Part shown: positions 30,101 through 37,761 of the stretch, piece by piece
How the letters are laid out: each line of letters starts with the position of its first letter
Position numbering within the stretch: the stretch's first letter is position 1
Translations under genes and position numbers: made by a program
The notes under the pieces: model-generated
The model's input: only the letters and a program-made list of their open reading frames with translations
Told to the model about the DNA's origin: nothing
Databases searched by the model: none
DNA from: Streptomyces albiflavescens
Lineage (GTDB): Bacteria; Actinomycetota; Actinomycetes; Streptomycetales; Streptomycetaceae
Assembly: GCF_014645835.1 (NCBI RefSeq)
Contig: NZ_BMMM01000016.1
Coordinates: forward strand, 186,001-250,000
DNA: 64,000 bases
Reading direction: 5' to 3'

Positions 30101-30658
30101 GTCCTTGTCGGACGTCTTGTCGATGGAGGAGTCGAAGTAGACACCCGGCGAGCGGACGAGCTGCGACACCACGACACGCTCGGTGCCGTTGATGACGAAG
30201 GTGCCCTTGTTGGTCATGAGCGGGAAGTCGCCCATGAAGACCGTCTGGGACTTGATCTCGCCGGTCTCGTTGTTGGTGAACTCGGCGGTGACGAAGAGCG
30301 GGGCCGCGTACGTGAAGTCGCGCTCCTTGCACTCGTCGATGGAGTTCTTCGGGGGCTCGAAGCGGTGGTCGCGGAACGTCAGGGACATCGACCCGCTGAA
30401 GTCCTCGATCGGGGAGATCTCCTCGAAGATCTCCTCCAGACCGGACTTGGTGGGGACGTCCTGTCCGCTGTCCAGAGCCGCCTCGACACGAGCCTTCCAC
30501 GCGTCGTTGCCGAGCAGCCAGTCGAAGCTCTCGGTTTGCAGCGCAAGAAGGTTCGGAACCTCGAGGGGCTCCTTGATCTTTGCAAAAGAGATGCGCAGCG
30601 GGGCGGTGCTGGCGCCGTTGTTCGTATTCGCGGTCGAGGCAGTGCGCGAGGCGGCCAA
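27173..30658 (-). CDS. rpoB: RNA polymerase subunit beta
   Basis: 1161 residues when started at the TTG at 30658, which has an AAGGA site seven bases upstream and gives the usual streptomycete N-terminus [14 protein letters not shown]. A start ten codons further up has no such support. The rifampicin pocket [20 protein letters not shown] is the wild-type sequence. The catalytic-face motifs GRHGNKGV and the C-terminal clamp region [20 protein letters not shown] are intact. It forms the core enzyme with RpoC. The gene has its own predicted promoter about 200 bases upstream. Confidence 0.98.
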   Translation of the reverse strand: [1161 protein letters not shown]

Positions 30659-30843
30659 GAGGGGGTCCTTCCGAGGGCTCGGACTCACTACGCGCGTACC
30701 GGTCCCCTGCTGGACACAGAGAGAGGGTCGTTCCCGATTCAGCCGGAGAAGGCCAGGTCAGGGACGATTCAATCGTCGGTGCTCAAGCATGGGCATGCCC
30801 CTGGTGACGGGCAGGAGGCAGCTAACAGGCAGCGCAAAGGGTC

Positions 30844-30872
30844 AGTGTAGCCACTCGGCCCACTGATGTCCA
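30844..30872 (-). promoter_or_regulatory. Predicted rpoBC promoter
   Basis: On the minus strand TGGACA (30872-30867) and TACACT (30849-30844) are 17 bases apart, close to the HrdB consensus. It would give rpoBC expression separate from rplJL, in keeping with the terminator-like hairpin after rplL. Confidence 0.6.
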
Positions 30873-31178
30873 GTCCCGGTTTTTGAGACCCTCGTTGTTC
30901 TCAACACCTGCGGCAAGCCACGCCCTCAATGCACATCGATACTGCCCTCTTCGCCGTCGATCCATGCCTCGGATCCGGATCGTTGTGACGACGCGTCCTG
31001 AGAATTGCGCGCTGCGTGCGGTTCGTCAAGGCCCCCCATGCCCAAAGCAAGTGCCGCGATCGTCACGTGCGACATGTCTTGCAGCCCGTCACGGGCCCGG
31101 CCGGAGGCACAACGAAGATCACCATACTCGCCGCGACCGACAGCGCAAGGCAGCCGCTTCGGGGACCCCGGGAACGCC

Positions 31179-31212
31179 GAAGAGCGACCACCCAGATGGG
31201 TGATCGCTCTTC
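31179..31212 (-). terminator. Terminator-like hairpin after rplL
   Basis: GAAGAGCGACCACCC pairs with GGGTGATCGCTCTTC across an AGAT loop, 15 bases with one mismatch. It lies about 75 bases beyond the rplL stop and upstream of the rpoB promoter. It may terminate or attenuate read-through from rplJL into rpoBC. Confidence 0.7.
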
Positions 31213-31286
31213 AGTGCGTCAGCGTTACAGCGCTACGAGAGCGGCTGTGTCAGCTCGCGAGAACGGTCCGCAGGGACCGTGAGGTG

Positions 31287-31670
31287 TTACTTGACCTCGA
31301 CGGCCGCACCGGCGCCCTTGAGGGCCTCGGCAGCCTTGTCGGCGGCCTCCTTGGCGACCTTCTCGAGAACGGGCTTCGGGGCGCCGTCCACGAGGTCCTT
31401 GGCCTCCTTCAGACCCAGGGAGGTCAGCTCACGCACGACCTTGATGACCTGGATCTTCTTGTCGCCGGCGCCGGTGAGGATGACGTCGAACTCGTCCTGC
31501 TCCTCAGCGGCCTCGGCGACGGCGGCCGGGCCGGCGGGGCCGGCAACGGCGACCGCGGCGGCGGCGGTGACGTCGAACTTCTCCTCGAACGCCTTCACGA
31601 ACTCGGAGAGCTCGATGAGGGTCATGTCCTCGAACTGCGCGAGCAGGTCTTCCTGGCTGAGCTTCGCCAT
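31287..31670 (-). CDS. rplL: 50S ribosomal protein L7/L12
   Basis: 127 residues. The ATG at 31670 gives the normal start MAKLSQEDLLAQFEDMTLIEL. The N-terminal dimerisation helices, the Ala/Val-rich hinge (about 36-52) and the C-terminal factor-binding domain EFDVILTGAGDKKIQVIKVVRE are all present. It forms the stalk that recruits elongation factors. It lies 113 bases after rplJ in the rplJL operon. Confidence 0.99.
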   Translation of the reverse strand: MAKLSQEDLLAQFEDMTLIELSEFVKAFEEKFDVTAAAAVAVAGPAGPAAVAEAAEEQDEFDVILTGAGDKKIQVIKVVRELTSLGLKEAKDLVDGAPKPVLEKVAKEAADKAAEALKGAGAAVEVK

Positions 31671-31783
31671 GGTGGGCGATCCTTCCACTAATTCGGCTGG
31701 TGCCGGATGTACATGTCTGGCGGGCGTACGTTGGCCCGCTAAGACCACTGCCTCAGGCGGCAGCGGTCATTTCGCGAGCCGAA

Positions 31784-32314
31784 TTACTCGGCACCGCCCT
31801 GCTCGGCCTGCTTGGCGCGAAGAGCGTCCACGGTGCGGACGAGCTTCGACGGGAGCGCCTGGAAGACCTGAGCAGCCTGAGTCTGCTTGCCCTTGAAGGC
31901 GCCCGCCAGCTTGGCGAGCAGAACCTCGCGGGACTCGAGGTCCGCAAGCTTCTTGATCTCGTCGGCGGACAGCGCCTTGCCGTCAAGGACACCGCCCTTG
32001 ATGACGAGGTTCGGGTTGTCCTTGGCGAAGTCACGAAGACCCTTCGCCGACTCCACCGGGTCACCGGTGACGAAGGCAACTGCCGTCGGACCGTTGAACA
32101 GGTCGTCGAGCGTCGAGATCCCGGCCTCGTTGGCCGCAATCTTGGTCAGCGTGTTCTTCACCACGGCGTACTGGGCGTTCTCACCGAGCGAACGACGCAG
32201 CGTCTTGAGCTGCGCCACGGTGAGACCCCGGTACTCGGTCAGCACAGCGGCGTTCGAGCTGCGGAACTGCTCCGCGAGCTCGGCTACCGCGGCAGCCTTG
32301 TCGGGCCTTGCCAT
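31784..32314 (-). CDS. rplJ: 50S ribosomal protein L10
   Basis: 176 residues from the ATG at 32314 (MARPDKAAAVAELAEQF); the long open frame upstream is leader sequence. L10 anchors L7/L12 dimers to the 23S rRNA GTPase centre and in bacteria represses its own operon by binding the leader RNA. A leader of roughly 230 bases with a hairpin lies in front of it, consistent with that control. Confidence 0.98.
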   Translation of the reverse strand: MARPDKAAAVAELAEQFRSSNAAVLTEYRGLTVAQLKTLRRSLGENAQYAVVKNTLTKIAANEAGISTLDDLFNGPTAVAFVTGDPVESAKGLRDFAKDNPNLVIKGGVLDGKALSADEIKKLADLESREVLLAKLAGAFKGKQTQAAQVFQALPSKLVRTVDALRAKQAEQGGAE

Positions 32315-32553
32315 AGAGCGTCGGCCTCCTTCCGGGTGATGACGACCGCTCGGAAGGGGCTGGGGAAAACGAAACGCCCCGGCGCAGGCGCACGGGGCGT
32401 AGCTCGACCGGTTCGTCCGCAGGCTGGGCAAGCGAACTCCGGGAGCACATCCACAGTCACCTACGCGGGTCGTCCGCAGTTCAGCGGATCCTTCGGCCGC
32501 CCTGCCCTCTTGCGAGCACAAGGCAACGACCAGCGGTCTTTGGCTTCCGGAGA
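32315..32553 (-). promoter_or_regulatory. rplJL leader, candidate L10-binding RNA
   Basis: The region between the predicted promoter and rplJ contains no gene. It carries a clear hairpin (ACGCCCC at 32374-32380 pairing with 32394-32400). Its position and length fit the L10 leader autoregulatory RNA known from many bacteria, including actinobacteria. I did not fold it against the family model. Confidence 0.6.
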
Positions 32554-32583
32554 AGACTACGTGAAGGGGTCGCTGTCCAGCAA
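32554..32583 (-). promoter_or_regulatory. Predicted rplJL promoter
   Basis: On the minus strand TTGCTG (32583-32578) and TAGTCT (32559-32554) are 18 bases apart, matching the vegetative -35/-10 pattern TTGNNN/TAGNNT. Confidence 0.6.
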
Positions 32584-32622
32584 ATCCGCTCCGTAGCGCC
32601 TCACGCTCGACGGCGCTTCGGC

Positions 32623-33483
32623 TCAGCCCTGCTGCGCGTCCTTCATCATCTGGGCGAGGTCGGCGGTGTCCTCGGCGGGCGGCGCCTTGACCGTCACCGG
32701 CTTGTTGAAGTCGAGGAAGGTGATGGTCATGTCGAGCTTGCCCTTGTCGGCATCGCCCCGCATGCGGAACTGCTTGGTGTGGTCGTCGCCGTCGATCCAC
32801 ATGTCCATCGTGAACGTGTCGATGCCCATCTTCTCGTACTGACCGAGGCTCTTCTCCCGCTTCTCCCGGGTGGCCTTGTCCTCGCTCTTGAGGGAGTCCC
32901 GGAAGTCGTCGAGGGTGACCGTCCCCTTGTAGTGCGTGGTCTTCACGCCGTCGACGGTCTCGGTCCCGACCTTCTTCACGTCCTTGGAGCCGGTGAGGAA
33001 GGTGGACTCGGTCGCCGGGTTCTTGTCGGCCTGTCCGCCGCCCAGCTGGTCCGCGTTCAGCTGCTTGTCCGCGCCCAGCGCGGACATGTCGAACTTGATC
33101 CAGCTCTTTCCGTCCATCTCCTTGGCGGCCTTCGCGCCTCCGCCGATGTACATCGCCTTGTCGACGAGCCGGATCTCCACCTGGCCGTCGGTGGCCTGGT
33201 CCTCGGTCTTCATCTTCATGCTCATGGCCAGCGGCTTCATGCTCATCGCCGCCTCACCGCTGACGCGGCCCTGCTCCGGGACCTCACCGGTCATCCGGTA
33301 GCGGAGGGACGTGATGTCCTCGGTCTTCTTCGCCGCCTTGGCCACGGCCGCGGCGGGCGTCATCTTCGGCGATTCCCCCGCGTCGCTCTTCGCACAGGCG
33401 ACAGCACTCCCGCCGAGGACCAGGGCGGCGAGCGTCGCGCCCGCCGCTCTGTGCCGAACGGCTCCACGTACAGAAAACTCCAT
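32623..33483 (-). CDS. Lipoprotein, LppX/LolA-like
   Basis: 286 residues. A signal peptide ends in the lipobox GSAVAC with the acylated Cys at position 30. The mature part begins with a Lys/Ala-rich helix followed by alternating beta-strands (SLRYRMTGEV, AMSMKPLAMSMKMK, WIKFDMSALG, VDGVKTTHYKGTVTLDDF, FTMDMWIDGDDHTKQFRM). This pattern is typical of LppX/LprG-type and LolA-like half-barrel lipoproteins that hold a hydrophobic ligand. A paralogue is encoded immediately upstream on the same strand and another at 49483. The pair sits between rplA and rplJ, where streptomycetes commonly carry such genes. Ligand unknown. Confidence 0.85.
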   Translation of the reverse strand: MEFSVRGAVRHRAAGATLAALVLGGSAVACAKSDAGESPKMTPAAAVAKAAKKTEDITSLRYRMTGEVPEQGRVSGEAAMSMKPLAMSMKMKTEDQATDGQVEIRLVDKAMYIGGGAKAAKEMDGKSWIKFDMSALGADKQLNADQLGGGQADKNPATESTFLTGSKDVKKVGTETVDGVKTTHYKGTVTLDDFRDSLKSEDKATREKREKSLGQYEKMGIDTFTMDMWIDGDDHTKQFRMRGDADKGKLDMTITFLDFNKPVTVKAPPAEDTADLAQMMKDAQQG

Positions 33484-33591
33484 GATTCCCCCCAGGGAAC
33501 AGGTGATCGGTTCACAGCATGGCTGCGGTTCACAGCACGGCCGCGAGCGTATCCCAGGGGGTTTCAGTGGTCTCCCGAATTCTCGTGGGAC

Positions 33592-34506
33592 TCAGGAGGT
33601 GGTGCCGCCCGTGCTGCCCTGCGACTTCACCAGGTCCTTGAAGTCGGCGGTGTCGCCCGCCGGGGGCTCCGTGGCGGAGGCCTTCACCCCGTAGTCGCTG
33701 TAGTACGCGGTCGAGGACATGGTGCCGGTCGACAGCTCGCCCTTCTCGACCTTCTTGACCAGCAGATCGTCGCCGTTGACCCAGATGTCGACCTTCTCGG
33801 TGCTGACGCCGGCCGCCGTGAGCTGCCTCTTCAGGTCGGCCAGCTGGCTCGCGCTCAGGTTGGAGGACTTGGTCGCCAGGTCCGCGACGTCCACCGTGCC
33901 GGAGTAGTGCGTGGTCTTCTCGCCACGCACCGTCTCCTCGCCGACCTTCGTCACGTCGCCGGACGCCAGCAGGAGCTTCACCGACTGGTTCGGCGTCGTG
34001 TTCTGCATCTGGTCCTTCAGGTACGCGCCCGAGCCGCCGGCGACCTTCGCCAGGTCGTCGTAGGCGTACTTGATCCAGTGCTTGCCGCCCGCCTGCCGGG
34101 CGAACGTGTCGCTCATCTTCGCGTAGTAGGCATCGGGCAGATAGCGGGCCTGCATCGACGTGCTGCCCGTCTGACGCATCGTGTCGGCCATCGTGCCGCC
34201 GGTGTATGTGATCGTCATGGTGCCGGTGAGACCGTCGGACCAGCCCATGACGCCGTCCGCCTTCATGGACATCAGCGTGCCCATGGTCGTCGTGGACTCG
34301 ACCTTGGCGGAGTCGGCGTTGTCGGTGGACTTCTCGGCGGAGCGCAGGGCGGCTATGGGGCTGACGTGCGTCGTGCCCTTGTGCCCGGCCTTGTCGTCCT
34401 GGCCGGGGCTCCCCGAGCCGCCGGAGGAGCTACAGGCGGCCACGCCCGTCAGAGCGGTCGTCAGCGCGATCGAAAGGGTCACGCGGCGCACGGTCGTGCT
34501 CTTCAT
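33592..34506 (-). CDS. Lipoprotein, LppX/LolA-like (paralogue)
   Basis: 304 residues from the ATG at 34506; an in-frame GTG three codons upstream is possible. The signal peptide ends LTGVAAC with the lipid-carrying Cys followed by a Ser/Gly linker (SSSGGSGSPG). The mature domain has the same layout as the neighbouring lipoprotein: an N-terminal Ala/Lys helix (IAALRSAEKSTDNADSAKVE), then strands including TGTMTITYTGG and VRGEKTTHYSGTVDVADL. The shared phrase KTTHY-x-GTV supports common descent. Likely a membrane-anchored carrier or sensor of hydrophobic molecules; the exact role is unknown. Confidence 0.85.
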   Translation of the reverse strand: MKSTTVRRVTLSIALTTALTGVAACSSSGGSGSPGQDDKAGHKGTTHVSPIAALRSAEKSTDNADSAKVESTTTMGTLMSMKADGVMGWSDGLTGTMTITYTGGTMADTMRQTGSTSMQARYLPDAYYAKMSDTFARQAGGKHWIKYAYDDLAKVAGGSGAYLKDQMQNTTPNQSVKLLLASGDVTKVGEETVRGEKTTHYSGTVDVADLATKSSNLSASQLADLKRQLTAAGVSTEKVDIWVNGDDLLVKKVEKGELSTGTMSSTAYYSDYGVKASATEPPAGDTADFKDLVKSQGSTGGTTS

Positions 34507-34593
34507 TCGTCCCACCCCTATGCGAATTCTGTGATCTGCACGCTAGCGCAGCCCACTGACACCCGTATCCGGATTTGATGTCCGCACAAAGGG

Positions 34594-34628
34594 ACGGGCC
34601 CCGCACCTCGAAAGGTTGCGGGGCCCGT
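34594..34628 (-). terminator. Terminator of the rplKA operon
   Basis: ACGGGCCCCGCA and its perfect complement, 12 bases each, with an inner CCT-CGAA-AGG extension, lie about 45 bases beyond the rplA stop. The inner part forms a stable CGAA tetraloop. It also sits downstream of no plus-strand gene, so it serves the minus strand. Confidence 0.85.
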
Positions 34629-34673
34629 GTCAAAAACGCGTACGCGACGCGGTCACCGAAGTGAGCGGAAGGC

Positions 34674-35399
34674 TCAGACGGCGGCCGGGTCCTCCTCGAC
34701 GAGGAGGTTGCGGGTGCGGTTCGGGTCGACCGGAATGCCGGGGCCGATCGTGCTGCTGATCGCGGCCTTCTTGATGTAGCGACCCTTGGCGGCCGACGGC
34801 TTCAGACGAAGGATCTCGTCGAGCGCGGCGCCGTAGTTCTCCACCAGCTTCGTGTCGTCGAAGGACACCTTGCCGATGATGAAGTGCAGGTTCGAGTGCT
34901 TGTCGACGCGGAACTCGATCTTGCCACCCTTGATCTCGGTGACAGCCTTGGCGACGTCCGGGGTCACGGTGCCGGTCTTGGGGTTCGGCATGAGACCACG
35001 GGGACCGAGGACACGGCCGAGGCGACCGACCTTGCCCATCAGGTCCGGGGTGGCGACGACGGCGTCGAAGTCCAGACGGCCCTTCGACACCTCGTCGATG
35101 AGCTCGTCGGAGCCGACGATGTCGGCGCCCGCGGCGAGTGCGGCCTCGGCACGGTCACCGGTCGCGAAGACCAGGACCCGGGCGGTCTTACCGGTGCCGT
35201 GCGGGAGGTTCACGGTGCCACGGACCATCTGGTCGGCCTTGCGCGGGTCGACACCCAGACGGAAGGCGACCTCGACGGTGCCGTCGAACTTGGACGTGGA
35301 GGTCTCCTTGGCGAGACGGACGGCCTCGAGCGGGGCGTAGAGCTTCTCCCGGTCGACCTTGGCGTCCGCAGCGCGGAGAGACTTGCTGCGCTTGCTCAC
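34674..35399 (-). CDS. rplA: 50S ribosomal protein L1
   Basis: 241 residues from the GTG at 35399 (CAGGAG ribosome-binding site), beginning MSKRSKSLRAADAKVD. The RNA-binding signature GRLGRVLGPRGLMPNPKTGTVT is intact. L1 forms the mobile L1 stalk near the E site and represses translation of rplK-rplA by binding its own mRNA. It follows rplK after 94 bases. Confidence 0.98.
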   Translation of the reverse strand: MSKRSKSLRAADAKVDREKLYAPLEAVRLAKETSTSKFDGTVEVAFRLGVDPRKADQMVRGTVNLPHGTGKTARVLVFATGDRAEAALAAGADIVGSDELIDEVSKGRLDFDAVVATPDLMGKVGRLGRVLGPRGLMPNPKTGTVTPDVAKAVTEIKGGKIEFRVDKHSNLHFIIGKVSFDDTKLVENYGAALDEILRLKPSAAKGRYIKKAAISSTIGPGIPVDPNRTRNLLVEEDPAAV

Positions 35400-35493
35400 T
35401 ACTGCTCCTGATGTGTTCTGAGGAGTCGTGGTGTGGGCCGAGCAGGCCCTGCCACGTGCGGCTCGCGCCGCATGGTTCCTACGAAGGTGGGTG

Positions 35494-35928
35494 TCAGCCC
35501 TCGACCGTGATGCCCATGGAACGGGCGGTGCCGGCAATGATCTTCGACGCGGCGTCCAGGTCGTTGGCGTTGAGGTCGGGCATCTTGGTGGTGGCGATCT
35601 CGCGGACCTGCGCCTCGGTGATCTTGGCGACCTTGGTCTTGTGCGGCTCGCCGGAGCCCTTCTCGACACCCGCGGCCTTGAGGATCATCTTGGCGGCCGG
35701 CGGCGTCTTGGTGATGAAGGTGAAGGAGCGGTCCTCGTAGACCGTGATCTCCACCGGGATGACCCAACCGCGCTGCGACTCGGTCGCGGCGTTGTAGGCC
35801 TTGCAGAACTCCATGATGTTGACGCCGTGCTGGCCCAGCGCGGGACCGACCGGCGGAGCCGGGTTGGCGGCGCCGGCCTGGATCTGGAGCTTGATAAGCC
35901 CCGTGACCTTCTTCTTCTTGGGAGGCAT
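35494..35928 (-). CDS. rplK: 50S ribosomal protein L11
   Basis: 144 residues, normal length, beginning [19 protein letters not shown]. The Pro-rich linker region [21 protein letters not shown] and the C-terminal rRNA-binding domain [20 protein letters not shown] are present. L11 stabilises the GTPase-associated centre and is required for RelA activation (relC mutants map here in streptomycetes). It is separated from nusG by a strong terminator, so it has its own promoter in the 100 bases upstream; a TTGGCC/TATCGT pair is a weak candidate. Confidence 0.98.
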
Positions 35929-36030
35929 GTGCTCTCTCCGGGTCCTAGTGAGAGTTTTCAGCTTCCGCCCGGTTCATCCGGATGGAGGCATACCGCACAA
36001 CGATAACGGGTATCCTTGCGCGGCCAAAAA

Positions 36031-36076
36031 CCGAGCAGGTCAGACGGGCTTTTGAGGGCCCGTCTGACCTGCTCGG
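36031..36076 (-). terminator. Terminator of secE-nusG
   Basis: A perfect 19-base inverted repeat (CCGAGCAGGTCAGACGGGC and its complement) with an eight-base loop, starting 21 bases beyond the nusG stop. It is one of the strongest hairpins in the window and separates nusG from rplKA. Confidence 0.9.
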
Positions 36077-36097
36077 AAGCGGTGAGTCCAGAAGGAG

Positions 36098-36973
36098 CTA
36101 GTTCTTCTGGATCTGGTCGAAGGAGAGCTCGACCGGGGTCTCGCGGCCAAAGATCTCGACGAGACCCTTGACCTTCTTCGAATCGGCGTTGATCTCGTTG
36201 ATGGTCGCCTGCAGCGTGGCGAACGGGCCGTCGGTGACGGTGACCGAGTCGCCGACCTCGAAGTCCAGCACCTGGACCTCGACCTTGCGCTGCGGGGCGG
36301 GCTTGCCCTCGGCCTCGGCGGCCTCGCGGGCGGCCTTCTCCTCGGCCTCCGGGGCGAGCATCTTGACGATCTCGTCCAGGGTCAGCGGGTACGGGTCGTA
36401 GGCGTTGCCCACGAAACCGGTGACGCCGGGGGTGTTGCGGACGACGCCCCAGGACTCGTTCGTCAGGTCCATGCGGACCAGGACGTAGCCCGGGAGCTTG
36501 TTCTGCTTGATCGTCTTGCGCTCGCCGTTCTTGATCTGCGCGACCTCTTCCTGCGGCACCTCGGCCTGGAAGATGAAGTCCTCGACGTTCAGCGAGACGG
36601 CTCGCTGCTCGAGGTTGGTCTTCACACGGTTCTCGTAACCGGCGTACGTGTGGATGACGTACCACTCGCCGGGGAGGGTGCGAAGCTCCTCGCGCAGGGC
36701 GGTGACGGGGTCGACGGGCTCGGCCTCTTCTTCGGCTTCCGCCTCGTCGGCGGTCTCGGCCTCGGCGGCGAGGTCCTCCTCGGGGACGTCCTCGTCCTCG
36801 ACGTCCTCACCGGACTCGTCCTCGACGTGCAGGGCCGCTTCTTCGGCGGGCTCGCCGGCGTCGGCGTCGGCAGCCTCGACCTCGTCCTCGATGTCCGCGC
36901 CCTCGACGATGTCGAGCTCGTCGTCAACGGACTCGACCGACTCGCCGGCGTCGTTCAGGTTCGGGTCAGACAC
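36098..36973 (-). CDS. nusG: Transcription termination/antitermination factor NusG
   Basis: 291 residues, longer than the ~180 of E. coli because of an acidic N-terminal extension of about 105 residues (Glu/Asp/Ala-rich), a known feature of streptomycete NusG. The NGN domain starts at EWYVIHTYAGYENRVKTNLE and the C-terminal KOW domain reads VGDSVTVTDGPFATLQATI. It binds RNA polymerase and links it to Rho or the ribosome. It is co-transcribed with secE (77 bases upstream), with a small GC hairpin in the spacer. Confidence 0.98.
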   Translation of the reverse strand: MSDPNLNDAGESVESVDDELDIVEGADIEDEVEAADADAGEPAEEAALHVEDESGEDVEDEDVPEEDLAAEAETADEAEAEEEAEPVDPVTALREELRTLPGEWYVIHTYAGYENRVKTNLEQRAVSLNVEDFIFQAEVPQEEVAQIKNGERKTIKQNKLPGYVLVRMDLTNESWGVVRNTPGVTGFVGNAYDPYPLTLDEIVKMLAPEAEEKAAREAAEAEGKPAPQRKVEVQVLDFEVGDSVTVTDGPFATLQATINEINADSKKVKGLVEIFGRETPVELSFDQIQKN

Positions 36974-37050
36974 GGTGGCTGCTTCTTCCTGGATACATGG
37001 GGGTGGAACACGCGAAAGGGGCGCCGGTGACGGCGCCCTTCGCTCTCGGC

Positions 37051-37332
37051 TCAGCCGAAGACGTACTTGGCGGCGTGGTTGAGCCCATAGTCAATCACGG
37101 TCACCAGGGCGATCATGATGACGACGAAGACAATTACCACTGTGGTGTACGTCGTCAGCTGGTTGCGAGTCGGCCAGACGACCTTGCGGAGCTCCGCGAC
37201 GATCTGGCGATAGAAAGTGGCAAGGCGCTTCAGCGGGCCCTTCTTGGCACGCTTACCGCCCTTGCGGGCCTTCTTCTTGGACTCGGGCGCCTCGGCATCA
37301 GGCATGTCGATGGAGCCCACGGCGTCCGTCAC
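37051..37332 (-). CDS. secE: Preprotein translocase subunit SecE
   Basis: 93 residues, single membrane helix near the C-terminus (YTTVVIVFVVIMIALVTVIDYGL) preceded by the conserved amphipathic FYRQIVAELRKVVWPTRNQ. A Lys-rich N-terminal segment (about 12-35) faces the cytoplasm. SecE clamps SecY in the Sec translocon. It forms an operon with nusG and lies just downstream of tRNA-Trp, the standard actinobacterial arrangement. Confidence 0.98.
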   Translation of the reverse strand: MTDAVGSIDMPDAEAPESKKKARKGGKRAKKGPLKRLATFYRQIVAELRKVVWPTRNQLTTYTTVVIVFVVIMIALVTVIDYGLNHAAKYVFG

Positions 37333-37440
37333 TCGTCCTCACCTGATTCCGGGTCGTGGCCGTGCCGCGCCCGGTTGAGCCGCACGGCGGTGCATTGCAG
37401 TACGTACATGCGCACACATCCTGGCGATAGGTGTGTGTAG

Positions 37441-37513
37441 CAGGGCCGGAGGGACTTGAACCCCCAACCGCTGGTTTTGGAGACCAGTGCTCTACCAATT
37501 GAGCTACGACCCT
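37441..37513 (-). tRNA. trnW: tRNA-Trp (anticodon CCA)
   Basis: 73 bases. The acceptor AGGGTCG pairs with CGGCCCT (one G-U), the discriminator is G, the anticodon loop CTCCAAA reads CCA, and the T-loop is TTCAAGT. No CCA is encoded. It lies about 110 bases upstream of secE. Confidence 0.97.
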
Positions 37514-37761
37514 TTGATTTCCCCCAACGTACCGCATCCGCCCAAGTGCTCGGTGTGCACCGGGTGAGTGCGGCCGGTGAAGGCCAACGAGGTGAGAGTG
37601 TACGTGGTCCTGAGCCGGTCGTCGAACAGAAAGTGTCCGTACGGACCTTGTCCGCCGAAGATCGACTGGTGAGCCGCCCACATTCGGACGGATGTTCTGC
37701 CGATGTTCAGTCTGTGAAACCCGCGTGCCTGGCACGTTTCCAGTCTGAAACGATGGGTCCC

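Larger units (their letters stand above)
30659..31286 (-). other. rplL-rpoB intergenic region with promoter and terminator
   Basis: No gene is supported in these 628 bases. They hold the rplL-side hairpin near 31179-31212, the predicted rpoB promoter near 30844-30872 and an rpoB leader of about 180 bases. The stretch at about 30900-31170 is otherwise unassigned; short frames there have poor codon use. Confidence 0.6.

Noticed and set aside
37441..37513. tRNA genes as integration sites
   Set aside because: None of the four tRNA genes is followed by a partial tRNA duplicate or an integrase gene.
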